In this document: positions 1-8,132 of the stretch, in pieces
How the letters are laid out: every line of letters starts with the position of its first letter
How positions within the stretch are numbered: the first letter of the stretch is position 1
Origin: Desulfopila sp. IMCC35008
GTDB taxonomy: Bacteria; Desulfobacterota; Desulfobulbia; Desulfobulbales; Desulfocapsaceae
Assembly: GCF_010646885.2 (NCBI RefSeq)
Contig: NZ_CP050700.1
Span: forward strand, 1,247,501-1,311,500
Direction of reading: 5' to 3'
DNA length: 64,000 nucleotides
The notes under the pieces: model-generated
Seen by the model: the letters and a program-made list of their open reading frames with translations, nothing else
What the model was told of the DNA's origin: nothing
Database searches by the model: none
Position numbers and translations under genes: made by a program

Positions 1-181
1 CATATATAGTGCTTAAATATATATGAGCTCGTTTACTTGAATTACGAAAACTTGCTCAATGTGAATTAAAAATTCACGTTGGGCCCGTTTGCTTATTTGG
101 TTGTTATTCAGTTTTCAAGGATCGTTTACCTGCAGCTCACGAAGAACTGCGGCGCGGCGTAATGTCCGCGACGAGCTGTTT
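1..181 (-). other. Leader of a 16S rRNA operon (16S gene beyond left edge)
   Basis: Read on the minus strand, this stretch follows a near-consensus promoter (182-210) and has the layout of a ribosomal RNA leader. There is a boxA-like antitermination element (111-123), then a strong hairpin at 54-84 (14-bp stem with two G-T pairs, 3-nt loop), then an AT-rich tail running to position 1. The 16S gene would begin just outside the window. The hairpin could be part of the RNase III processing stalk. The weak open reading frame at 89-283 on the plus strand is not credible. Assignment to an rrn operon is inferred from the combination of signals, not from any rRNA sequence. Confidence 0.6.
111..123 (-). 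promoter_or_regulatory. boxA-like rRNA antitermination element
   Basis: The minus strand reads GATCCTTGAAAAC, close to the boxA-type sequence (G-N-TC-T-TTGAAAAC) seen in the leaders and spacers of many bacterial rrn operons, where the Nus factors load. It lies downstream of the four tandem promoters and upstream of the leader hairpin, as expected. Confidence 0.55.
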
Positions 182-210
182 ATTCTAATCAATCGCCAGG
201 ATTGTGTCAA
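182..210 (-). promoter_or_regulatory. rrn promoter P1 (sigma70 type)
   Basis: On the minus strand a perfect -35 TTGACA (205-210) is followed by a 17-bp spacer and a -10 TAGAAT (182-187). This is the promoter closest to the leader and the best match of the array. Confidence 0.75.
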
Positions 211-260
211 CAGCTTATTTTGTCCGCCGTGCGTTTTTGACGCTGCCCAGCGGGCCGTGC

Positions 261-289
261 AACATAAAGTGTTTGATGATTAATGTCAA
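261..289 (-). promoter_or_regulatory. rrn promoter P2 (sigma70 type)
   Basis: Minus strand: -35 TTGACA (284-289), 17-bp spacer, -10 TATGTT (261-266). The -35 is preceded by AAGTGG, as in P3. It lies 79 bp upstream of P1. Confidence 0.65.
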
Positions 290-340
290 CCACTTTCTTG
301 CCCCTGCTTGATCGTTTTTATCCGATTCGGCAGGGCGGCT

Positions 341-369
341 ATGCTAAAATGTTTGCCCTTTCGAGTCAA
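341..369 (-). promoter_or_regulatory. rrn promoter P3 (sigma70 type)
   Basis: Minus strand: -35 TTGACT (364-369), 17-bp spacer, -10 TAGCAT (341-346). It shares the AAGTGG sequence before the -35 with P2 and lies 80 bp upstream of P2. Confidence 0.6.
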
Positions 370-467
370 CCACTTTTTTCTGCGTAGCCCATCTTTTTAA
401 CCAGCGTTCAATCAGTCTGCGTGACTCGAAGTCGACGAGTGATTTCCCGTGTCTCAAAGACCGCGGC

Positions 468-496
468 AAACTACTGGATCACACCCTCCCTGTCAA
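468..496 (-). promoter_or_regulatory. rrn promoter P4 (sigma70 type)
   Basis: Minus strand: -35 TTGACA (491-496), 17-bp spacer, -10 TAGTTT (468-473). It is the most distal convincing promoter of the array. A weaker fifth candidate (TTGGCG, 17 bp, TATGAA) lies at 542-570. Confidence 0.55.
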
Positions 497-570
497 TAGA
501 TTTGTGAAGATTAAATGTCGAAATAGTCAGTCGAACGGAACTTCATAGTGATAAGGATAGTTGTCGCCAA

Positions 571-846
571 TTGATCGGTAAGTCTATGAGGAATGTCTCT
601 GTAAAGAATATTTCAAAATATTTCAAAAAATATATTAATCGAATCCTTATTGCTCAAGCAGTGTGGTTATGCTGGGTGTTTTGGGAAAAATATAGAATTT
701 ATAAACTGTTAGATCTAGTTGCCTGGGAGCATGTCCGGTTTGAAATGTAAGATAATCTTGGTAAACAGCTTTTATATACCCCACTAAGCAAGCGGACCTG
801 ATCTTTCAATTAGATCGGCATATTAACCCTATTAACAGCCACAAAA
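571..846. other. Non-coding stretch upstream of the type I secretion operon
   Basis: This AT-rich stretch separates the leftward rrn promoters from the rightward secretion operon. It has phased A and T tracts near 610-640 that could act as upstream promoter or bent DNA. I found no plus-strand promoter with acceptable -35, spacer and -10, and no gene. The operon promoter is presumably here but I cannot place it. Confidence 0.4.
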
Positions 847-2985
847 ATGAAACGTAATATAATGAACGACCAGAGCGGTCTCTATTGCATAACGATCCTC
901 ATGAAAATGTTCGGGGTTCCTGTTGAGGCTAAACAGATGACGCATCTGTTTTCGACAGGGGGTAATTCCACACCGTCGTTACATCTCTCAAGGACACTGA
1001 ATGAATTGGGGTGCAAATCGACAGTTGTCACAAAAGAGCTCACCGATATCCAGCCTGCACTTTTCCCTCTCATTGGAGAACTTGAGGACGGTGGATTCGA
1101 GATATTTGCCAAATACGATCAAGTTGGCCGGAAAGTGCTGGTGCAGGAAATGTCGTCTCAAAGGGCCACCTGGGTAACGTTCGAGGAGTTGCAGGAGAAA
1201 ATTTCGGGTACATTCATTTTGGTACGACGACCTGATCAGGCACAATCTTCATCGACTGAGTTTGGCTTGAAGTGGTTCTTTAATGCTGCCCTTAAATATA
1301 GATCAATCCTATTTGATTGTATCTTGGCATCCATGTTTGTACAGGTTTTTGCCCTGCTGTCTCCTCTCGTTTTCATGATTGTGATCGATAAAGTACTAGG
1401 CAATAACAGTCTTTCTACCTTGGATGTTCTCGTTTTCGCACTGGTTGTGGTCTCGGCCTTTGAAATCATATTAAACGCACTTAGGACCTATCTTCTTTCC
1501 CATACGGCAAATAGGATAGACCTGATGCTCGGAATTCGACTTTTTAAACACCTGATGGCATTACCTCTTAGTTATTTTGAAAGCCGTCAGGTTGGCGATA
1601 CAATAGCAAGGGTGAAAGAACTAGAGACGGTACGGCACTTCATTACAGGTGCAGGGTTGATGCTGTTTATAGATCTTTTCTTCTTGGTTCTGTTTATTGT
1701 CGTGATGTTTCTGTTCAGTCCGTTCCTCTCTTTCTTGGTTCTTATTGCGCTTCCGTTTTTGTTTGGAGCTTCATTTGTCATTACTCCTTTCTTAAAGAAT
1801 AAACTAGAGGATAGATATTCTAGTAACGCCAGCAATCAATCCTTTCTGGTGGAAACAATTTCCGGGATTGAGACGATTAAGTCCAATGCCGCAGAACCAC
1901 GCTCACAACAACGTTGGGAAGAAAAACTGACTCATCATGTAAAGAACGGTTTTAAAGGTGGTCATTTTGCCAATCTGATCCAGCAATCAACCGCAACCAT
2001 AAGTAAGACATTGTCAATCTTGTTGCTCTGGTTCGGTGCTCGTGAGGTCCTGGCTGGCAACTTAACTGTTGGTCAATTGATAGCATTTAATATGCTGTCG
2101 TCCAGGGTGATAGCTCCGATTATTCGCTTATCACAGATTTGGAAGGAATTTCAACAGGTGAAGATATCCGTGTCACGTATTGCAGATATATTTAACTGTC
2201 CTTCAGAACCCGGTTTTAGACCTGGACGAGTTTCGCTCCCTTCTATTAAGGGGGCTATACAATTCGAAAAGGTCTCATTTCGACATCAACCCGAAGGTGT
2301 AGATGTTCTCCAAAATATATCTTTTAATGTTCACCCTGGTGAAGTTGTTGGTGTTGTTGGTTCTACGGGATCAGGCAAAACCACATTAGCCAAATTACTC
2401 CAGCGCCTTTACATCCCGGAAAGAGGGCGGATACTCGTCGATGGGGTTGACTTGTCAATGGCAGACTCGTCGTGGTTTCGGAGACAGATCGGTGTTGTTG
2501 TCCAGGATGGTGTTCTCTTTAATACATCTATTCGAGACAATATTACGCTGAATATTCCGGACCTGGATATTAAATCTGTGATGGAAGCGGCTGAGTTGGC
2601 AGGAGCTCATGAGTTTATCATGCAACTGCCAAACGGATACGATACGCCTGTAGGGGAGAGAGGTATCAAGCTTTCCACTGGACAGCGTCAGCGGCTAGCT
2701 ATTGCGAGGGCACTTGCTGGAAATCCTAGGATGTTGATATTTGATGAGGCTACCAGCTCACTTGATTATGAGTCGGAGCTTCTCATTCAGAAAAATATGA
2801 AACAAATCTGCCAGGGGCGGACGGCCGTAATAATTGCACATCGACTGTCAACCATTCGTCATGCTGATCGGATCATCACCTTGGATAAAGGCCAATTAGT
2901 AGAAAATGATAGACCGGAGATCCTTTTGAGAGCTGGTGGTCGTTATGCCGCTTTTCATAATATTCAGGAGGGTCGTTATGCTTAA
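847..2985 (+). CDS. Type I secretion ABC transporter (HlyB/LapB type)
   Basis: Inner-membrane ATP-driven exporter of a type I secretion system. About residues 1-130 resemble the C39-like domain of HlyB: at the position of the peptidase cysteine there is S10 in 'QSGLYCITILMKMFG', so this domain should bind substrate rather than cut a leader. Hydrophobic membrane segments follow (about 150-430), then an ABC ATPase with Walker A GSTGSGKTT (505-513), signature LSTGQRQR (609-616), Walker B ending in D633-E634 and H665. The signature has T where G is usual. The 712-residue length fits HlyB-class transporters. Shine-Dalgarno support for M1 is poor and M6 is an alternative start. It is the first gene of the operon and overlaps the next by 8 nt. 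Confidence 0.93.
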   Translation: MKRNIMNDQSGLYCITILMKMFGVPVEAKQMTHLFSTGGNSTPSLHLSRTLNELGCKSTVVTKELTDIQPALFPLIGELEDGGFEIFAKYDQVGRKVLVQEMSSQRATWVTFEELQEKISGTFILVRRPDQAQSSSTEFGLKWFFNAALKYRSILFDCILASMFVQVFALLSPLVFMIVIDKVLGNNSLSTLDVLVFALVVVSAFEIILNALRTYLLSHTANRIDLMLGIRLFKHLMALPLSYFESRQVGDTIARVKELETVRHFITGAGLMLFIDLFFLVLFIVVMFLFSPFLSFLVLIALPFLFGASFVITPFLKNKLEDRYSSNASNQSFLVETISGIETIKSNAAEPRSQQRWEEKLTHHVKNGFKGGHFANLIQQSTATISKTLSILLLWFGAREVLAGNLTVGQLIAFNMLSSRVIAPIIRLSQIWKEFQQVKISVSRIADIFNCPSEPGFRPGRVSLPSIKGAIQFEKVSFRHQPEGVDVLQNISFNVHPGEVVGVVGSTGSGKTTLAKLLQRLYIPERGRILVDGVDLSMADSSWFRRQIGVVVQDGVLFNTSIRDNITLNIPDLDIKSVMEAAELAGAHEFIMQLPNGYDTPVGERGIKLSTGQRQRLAIARALAGNPRMLIFDEATSSLDYESELLIQKNMKQICQGRTAVIIAHRLSTIRHADRIITLDKGQLVENDRPEILLRAGGRYAAFHNIQEGRYA

Positions 2986-4444
2986 TTTGAGATCAGGCAA
3001 TAGGAAAAAAGCGGAGCCCGTTGAGCAAGGCGAGACCGATGAGGGTAAAGACCGTCTCCAAGTCTTCAAGAAAGTGGTTGAGAAAACAGGTGCCCGGGAA
3101 AAATACCTGGAGTACAGGAGACAACGAGAGGCACGCCTTGACTATGAATTCATGCCTGCCACACTTGAGGTTTTAGAACGCCCGCCAGCACCTTTTTCCC
3201 GGGTGATGTTGATTTCCATTGTCGTACTTACTGCTTTTGCTGTCGGTTGGGCCTCGTTGGCCCGGATGGATATTGTGGTAAGTGGATCCGGGGTTGTTAG
3301 GCCGAAGGGGAAGGTAAAGGTCATACAGCCACTAGAACCAGGTATAGTTACCGCAATCCATGTGCGGGACGGTCAAATTGTGAAAAAGGGCGAATCGTTG
3401 ATATCAATGGATAATACTGACAGCCTGGCTGATATCAAAACCGTGCGAAAAGAAGTTGCGACGGCAGAGTTGAAAATTAAACGACTCCAAGCTGAATTGC
3501 ATCGTGATCCCGGCATGTTCCATGTCCAAGCAGATTTTGATAATCAGAATTTGCAATTGCACAGACGCCTACTCGAAAAGTCAATAAACGCACAAGATGA
3601 GCGGTTAGTAACACTGGAAAGGGAAATAGAACGTTGTCTTGCTGAACGTGATTCCATTCAGTCCAATCTTGAAAGACTCACAATGTCCCTGCCACTATCG
3701 AAGGAACTGTTTAACAAAAAGAAGGTTCTGGCGCAGAAAAAATTAATATCCAATGCCGAATTGCTCCAGGCTAAGATTGAGATGAATGATCTCAAACATA
3801 ACCTCCTAACAGCAGAGAGCAGCTTGACAGAGGTGGAGGCAAGGTTGGCCAAGGCGAGGGAGGAAAAGGAACTCGCCAATTCAGAATATCATCGAGATAT
3901 CCTACGTCAGTTAACTGATGCAAAGAATGAAAAAGCACAGTTGCACCATCAACTGGCCAAAGCGGAGAATCAGCAAACACATTTCGAGTTGAAAGCTCCA
4001 ATAGACGGTATTGTTCAACAATTATCAGTCAATACTATTGGGGGGGTCGTTACGGCCGCACAGCCTTTGATGGTAATTGTGCCAACGGATTGTGATCTGG
4101 AGATAGAAGCCAAAGTGCTCGATAAAGATATCGGTTTTATCTCAGAGAAACAGGAGGTGTCGGTAAAAGTAACCGCCTATCCGTATACCAGGCATGGCGA
4201 TATTAAAGGGCGGATTGAATGGGTCGCCCGGGATGCTGTTGTAGATGAGAAGGTTGGACCAAGTTATCCGATCAGGGTGGCGGTTAACCAATACTATCTG
4301 CCGAACGTCATCAATGGAAGACAAGGAGTTATTGCGCCGGGAATGACGGTTACGACAGATGTGAAAGTCGGGCGAAGAAGGGTTATTGAATATTTTCTAG
4401 GCCCGATCATGCGCTATAAAGACGAAAGTTTACGGGAGATTTAA
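2978..4444 (+). CDS. Type I secretion membrane-fusion protein (HlyD family)
   Basis: Periplasmic adaptor joining the ABC transporter to the outer-membrane channel. The protein (488 residues) has a cytoplasmic N-terminus, one membrane segment (about 65-88), a first lipoyl-like half (around VIQPLEPGIVTAIHVRDGQ), a long coiled-coil region, a second lipoyl half (FELKAPIDGIVQQL) and a beta-barrel C-terminus ending in the usual 'PGMTVTTDVKVGRR' pattern. I chose the ATG at 2978 because AGGAGG sits 7 nt upstream. An in-frame ATG at 2936 lies inside the upstream gene and lacks such a site. The 8-nt overlap (ATGCTTAA) with the transporter gene suggests translational coupling. Confidence 0.93.
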   Translation: MLNLRSGNRKKAEPVEQGETDEGKDRLQVFKKVVEKTGAREKYLEYRRQREARLDYEFMPATLEVLERPPAPFSRVMLISIVVLTAFAVGWASLARMDIVVSGSGVVRPKGKVKVIQPLEPGIVTAIHVRDGQIVKKGESLISMDNTDSLADIKTVRKEVATAELKIKRLQAELHRDPGMFHVQADFDNQNLQLHRRLLEKSINAQDERLVTLEREIERCLAERDSIQSNLERLTMSLPLSKELFNKKKVLAQKKLISNAELLQAKIEMNDLKHNLLTAESSLTEVEARLAKAREEKELANSEYHRDILRQLTDAKNEKAQLHHQLAKAENQQTHFELKAPIDGIVQQLSVNTIGGVVTAAQPLMVIVPTDCDLEIEAKVLDKDIGFISEKQEVSVKVTAYPYTRHGDIKGRIEWVARDAVVDEKVGPSYPIRVAVNQYYLPNVINGRQGVIAPGMTVTTDVKVGRRRVIEYFLGPIMRYKDESLREI

Positions 4445-4449
4445 CAAGG

Positions 4450-5013
4450 ATGAATGAGAAAGCAGATACATTAGATACTGATCAGGACGTCAAAACGAGT
4501 GAGGCTGAGGATAGCGAAGCCTTAAAAGAGCATATTCATGCCCAGTCACTTAACGTGCTGAAAAGACTACCTGCCATGGGGCCAGTTCTCATGCTGTATA
4601 TGCAATCGGCCCATAGGCGATTTAATTTTATTAGCGACCTTGAATGGTTGCTGATGCCACCTCTCGTGATCGGGCAGTGTAAACTCTATATGAAAAAAGA
4701 GTATCCGATTTCTTTTATCAGCTGGGCCTTTATCAGCGAAGAAGTCGAAAATTGGCTGGTCCAGAATGGAGGAAAGTTGCGACCGGAGGACTGGAAGTCG
4801 GGAGACAGGCTTTGGATCATTGATATCGTTGCCCCGTTTGGCGGGGTGGAGAATATGCTGACCGATATACGTAAAAATGAATTTCCGGGCCAGACGGTAC
4901 GGTTGATTGCTCCAGACCCTAAGACGGGAGGGATTGTGCCACGTGAGATCCCGCCAATTAAAGAACAGCAGGAACAGAATGATAACGGTGATGATGTCAG
5001 TAAGGTTCATTGA
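4450..5013 (+). CDS. HlyC-type toxin-activating lysine acyltransferase
   Basis: Predicted cytoplasmic enzyme that moves an acyl chain from acyl-ACP to internal lysines of a type I secreted protein, as HlyC does for haemolysin. Family features are clear: H55 in 'MQSAHRRFNF', the 'PISFISWAFISEEVE' block, and D125 in 'GDRLWIIDIVAPFGG'. The H-to-D distance (70) is close to that of H23-D92 in HlyC. It has a 35-residue acidic N-terminal extension and a charged C-terminal tail. It lies between the membrane-fusion and TolC-like genes, so the likely substrate is the giant protein at 8125-17526, although that protein has no RTX nonapeptides. The substrate and the acylated lysines are inference. Confidence 0.9.
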   Translation: MNEKADTLDTDQDVKTSEAEDSEALKEHIHAQSLNVLKRLPAMGPVLMLYMQSAHRRFNFISDLEWLLMPPLVIGQCKLYMKKEYPISFISWAFISEEVENWLVQNGGKLRPEDWKSGDRLWIIDIVAPFGGVENMLTDIRKNEFPGQTVRLIAPDPKTGGIVPREIPPIKEQQEQNDNGDDVSKVH

Positions 5014-5034
5014 GATTTTTAGAGGTATTAAAGA

Positions 5035-6384
5035 ATGAGACGCAATTTGAGTTCGTTGCATTTTATGATTGTAGGAAAATCAGTTTTTGTAATGTGTGTT
5101 TGTGGGGGGATGTTCAGCTTACTCGGGGCACAATCATCTTCTGCTCTCACTCTGGAAGAGGCCATTGAGCTGGCATTTGAAAGTGATGCAAATACCAAAG
5201 CAGAGATTTATGCGGCTAAAGCGCAACATGCTGATGGGCTGGGGGCCTTAACTGGGTATGGCCCTCAGTTATCTGTATCTGGCAGCTATATGAGCAGTAG
5301 CGATGAGTTATATCCAGACAATGAGGAGGAAACAGAAGCCCGAAAGACCGATTTTAATGAAACGGAGCTCACTGTTTCGTTTCGGCAGCCATTGGTCGAT
5401 CTGGAAAAGGCGTCAATCGCTGCCAAGGGTGTAAGCGAAATGGATGTGGCCAAACTTCTTGAAAAGAGGGCGCAGGAAGACCTGCTCTTGTTGGTACATG
5501 AGCGTTTTTATAATGCACTCTCAGCAAAAGAAAAACTGAGAATCTCACAGTCAGAGAGCGATGCATTGCGTCAGCAGGTCGAACATGCCAAAGACAGAAT
5601 TACCTTGGGTTTCGGAACAATAACTGATCAGTATGATGCGCAGGCAAGGTATCGTGTATCTCAGGCTACAGAAATATCAAATAAGACGTCCTATGACAAC
5701 GCAATAAAGGCTCTTGAAGAAACAGTCGGTCAACCGGTGCAGTTACTTGATGAGGTGGATCAAGACAGCCCATTGTCTAGTTTGGAAGGTGATCTTGAAA
5801 CGTGGTTACTCAGTGCAACAGAGAATAATACCGATCTTTCTATAAAGAGGTTTCAGTATGAGGCTGCCAAGGCTGATTATCGAGCCAAGCAAAGTCGATT
5901 TTTACCTACCATGTCAGCATTTGCAGATTATACCGAACGGGATTCGGATGACGGTCTTTTTGGTTACGGAGAAGAACGAACTGAGTTCGATGTTGGTGTA
6001 CGCCTGGATCTGAACCTTCTGGCTGGCGGAACTGATGCTGCAGCGACTGTGGCAGCCTCCAAGAGAAAACTCGAGGCCCGCGAGAGAGTAAATGCTGCCA
6101 TGAGAACCATGGAGAGATCTGTCAGCTCACTTTGGGGATCTCTAAACAATACTGTTCTGCTTATGGATGCATACCAGTTGGCAGTCGAGGCAAACGAAAA
6201 CTCCTTGATTGCGACAAAATCATCATACACAGAAGGGGTTAAAACCTTGTTGGATGTTTTGAATGCCCAGCAGGATTATTACCGGGCATTAGGGCAGTAC
6301 AAAACAACGAAGTACGAGTACCTGATTTTATTGCAGAGATTTAAGCAGGTTGTAGGCAGTGAAAAGACCTTTATGCAAATTTGA
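5035..6384 (+). CDS. TolC-family outer-membrane channel of type I secretion
   Basis: Outer-membrane exit duct completing the type I secretion machine. The 449-residue protein starts with a charged n-region and a hydrophobic signal peptide ending near 'QSSSALTLEEAIELAFESD', followed by two copies of the outer-membrane efflux helical/strand domain. Typical segments are 'YDAQARYRVSQA' in the first half and 'GVRLDLNLLAGG' and 'EGVKTLLDVLNAQQDYYRA' in the second. The ATG at 5035 has AGAGGT about 8 nt upstream. The gene is 21 nt after the acyltransferase gene. A dedicated TolC copy inside the operon means the cassette carries all three export components. Confidence 0.92.
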   Translation: MRRNLSSLHFMIVGKSVFVMCVCGGMFSLLGAQSSSALTLEEAIELAFESDANTKAEIYAAKAQHADGLGALTGYGPQLSVSGSYMSSSDELYPDNEEETEARKTDFNETELTVSFRQPLVDLEKASIAAKGVSEMDVAKLLEKRAQEDLLLLVHERFYNALSAKEKLRISQSESDALRQQVEHAKDRITLGFGTITDQYDAQARYRVSQATEISNKTSYDNAIKALEETVGQPVQLLDEVDQDSPLSSLEGDLETWLLSATENNTDLSIKRFQYEAAKADYRAKQSRFLPTMSAFADYTERDSDDGLFGYGEERTEFDVGVRLDLNLLAGGTDAAATVAASKRKLEARERVNAAMRTMERSVSSLWGSLNNTVLLMDAYQLAVEANENSLIATKSSYTEGVKTLLDVLNAQQDYYRALGQYKTTKYEYLILLQRFKQVVGSEKTFMQI

Positions 6385-6445
6385 TAAGCTCGATAGGTAG
6401 AAATGTCACTTGTGATTTAAAAAATAATTATACAAAGGAATTGTA

Positions 6446-6988
6446 ATGAAACGGATTTTTTTACTTTTAGCGATTCTCCCATTCTTTATTGTTGGTTGTG
6501 CACCAACACCAGAAATGATAGTCAGAGATGCTAAACTGGATAGTTTAGCAATGGATAAAAGCTTAGTTCCCCTGTCAAAATTTGCTTCAGCAAAGCTCTT
6601 ACCACTCAAGATAGATGAAAAATTAAAAGTTGATGATGCAAAGCTGGCAAAGGCGAAAGAGTTGGATCAAAAGCTGGATCTGCAATTAAAAGAGCTGCTA
6701 ATAAATTGGCCGTCAAATAGTCCGGATCATGGTGAGTTAATTATTCAGCCTGAGGTTGTACATCTCAGAATCATCAGTACTGCAACGCGCATGTTAGCTG
6801 GACTAATGGCAGGCCAGTCATCTGTTGGCATAAACTTACATCTTATCGACCAGGAAACAGGTGAAACTATAGCCACTCAAGAGATTACTAAGGGCACCTG
6901 GATGCGTGGTAGTGAAGGTGTAACGGATAAAAATATTCTCGATTATATAGCTAATATTTCCCATCAGTATTTGCTGGCAAATATATAG
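6446..6988 (+). CDS. Lipoprotein, DUF4410-like
   Basis: Small lipoprotein (180 residues) with a short signal peptide and lipobox ending IVGC (C18), so it should be lipid-anchored after export. The mature part is lysine-rich and helical, then forms a beta-rich half ('GELIIQPEVVHLRIIS', 'GINLHLIDQETGETIATQEI') typical of DUF4410-type proteins. The start has AAGGAA 6 nt upstream. It lies 61 nt after the TolC-like gene on the same strand and before another lipoprotein gene. Its role is unknown. Plausible roles are an outer-membrane accessory of the secretion machine or part of self-protection against the exported hydrolase; both are inference. Confidence 0.75.
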   Translation: MKRIFLLLAILPFFIVGCAPTPEMIVRDAKLDSLAMDKSLVPLSKFASAKLLPLKIDEKLKVDDAKLAKAKELDQKLDLQLKELLINWPSNSPDHGELIIQPEVVHLRIISTATRMLAGLMAGQSSVGINLHLIDQETGETIATQEITKGTWMRGSEGVTDKNILDYIANISHQYLLANI

Positions 6989-7070
6989 AAAACAGCTGAT
7001 TGCAGCCGGTAAATAGGTAGTATTTACCGGTTGCATAATCTGGATCGTCAACCATCACTTTGGACTAACA

Positions 7071-8132
7071 ATGAAAACAACATTGGTCATTTTAGGATTA
7101 CTGTTCATTTCCTGTTTATCTTCATGTTCGGTAAAATCATTTCCTCATAGTGAATCGATGTTGGAAACCTGCGTTTTTGATTTTGATAAGCAATTTCCAG
7201 GGCCGAGAAAAAGACCAATTGCCGTTAACTATGATACAGATCGAAAGATGCTGTATGGAAAGCATGGTGCTGGTTATTCAATTTCCTTTGGTGGTGACAT
7301 AGGGCTAAAGCAAGTTTTTGAAGAAGATCTTGATATGTCCGAGAAAGAAAAAAGATATGTTGAATGCTACCAGAATAAAGAAAATCAATTTGATGTTAAA
7401 TATGCAGGAGAAATTAAAGAAAATCTTTTAGCTGTATCTAAGAGATATGTTTCTCAATCCGGACGAAAGGGGATTGTTTATCCTGTATATTTAGAGGGAG
7501 AGCAACTTTTTGGAAAAATTCGAACACCTTGTTCTTATTTCTCTGCAAGTTTTATATCGCATTTAGCGGAAGAGAAAAATAGTGAAAATAGCTTTAGAGA
7601 TTACATACTATCGACTGAATTAATAAAAGATGCTGCGATAAGAGATTTGGCTGCTGGAATTTCATCAAAAGTTGCAGGCCAATTTAGATGGGCTTATGAG
7701 TCTTCTTTTGGTGAGTATGTTTTGACATATTACTATTTGGAAAAATATGAAGATGAAAAAACTAGAAGAAGAGTGTTTGAAGATCTGGCGACTTTTTACA
7801 GTGAAGTTGCTTTTCGTTCTTCAGCGGAAGCACTGTTTAGTTATAAACACATGCTAAATTCAATACAGCGTCGTAAAATATCTGAGAATTATTCTGATAG
7901 AGTATATAAATATATTTCACAATGCTACTCGAGAAAATTTATTGAAGATATTAAAAAGGTATACCAGAAAAATATTATATATGAATGTTATCACAATTTG
8001 TTAGATGGGCGATATCTGGAAATAACGAACAAGAGTTTTCAAAATAAAATAAGAATTGAAGAATACAGACACTTTGCAGATGAATTAAAACGACGTATAG
8101 AAAGTGGAGTTGAGAGGTGTCAAAATGATTAA
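7071..8132 (+). CDS. Lipoprotein of unknown function, overlapping the giant gene
   Basis: A 353-residue protein with a lipoprotein signal peptide (lipobox LSSC, C19) and a mature part with no family I recognise. The first half is mixed; the C-terminal half is helical, charged and rich in tyrosine and lysine. The gene is distinctly AT-rich compared with the core genes of the window. Its stop overlaps the start of the giant hydrolase/adhesin gene by 8 nt (ATGATTAA), so the two are probably translated together. Immunity proteins of Tle-type lipase effectors are often lipoproteins encoded next to the effector; by analogy this is a candidate immunity or surface-retention partner. No sequence match supports that, only position and export signal. 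Confidence 0.7.
   Translation: MKTTLVILGLLFISCLSSCSVKSFPHSESMLETCVFDFDKQFPGPRKRPIAVNYDTDRKMLYGKHGAGYSISFGGDIGLKQVFEEDLDMSEKEKRYVECYQNKENQFDVKYAGEIKENLLAVSKRYVSQSGRKGIVYPVYLEGEQLFGKIRTPCSYFSASFISHLAEEKNSENSFRDYILSTELIKDAAIRDLAAGISSKVAGQFRWAYESSFGEYVLTYYYLEKYEDEKTRRRVFEDLATFYSEVAFRSSAEALFSYKHMLNSIQRRKISENYSDRVYKYISQCYSRKFIEDIKKVYQKNIIYECYHNLLDGRYLEITNKSFQNKIRIEEYRHFADELKRRIESGVERCQND

Noticed and set aside
89..283. 64-codon open frame on the plus strand
   Set aside because: It lies antisense to the rrn promoter and leader, has no ribosome-binding site and unusual composition (Cys/Arg-rich).
847..2985. Bacteriocin-type exporter with active C39 peptidase
   Set aside because: The cysteine position is serine (S10), as expected for a HlyB-like non-cleaving domain, and no double-glycine leader peptide is seen on the cargo.
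4567..5061. 164-codon open frame opposite the acyltransferase gene
   Set aside because: It is antisense to a well-supported HlyC family gene and has no domain features.
8104..8124. GTG start seven codons upstream for the giant protein
   Set aside because: The ATG at 8125 has a better-placed GAGAGG and the conserved hydrolase domain begins right after it.
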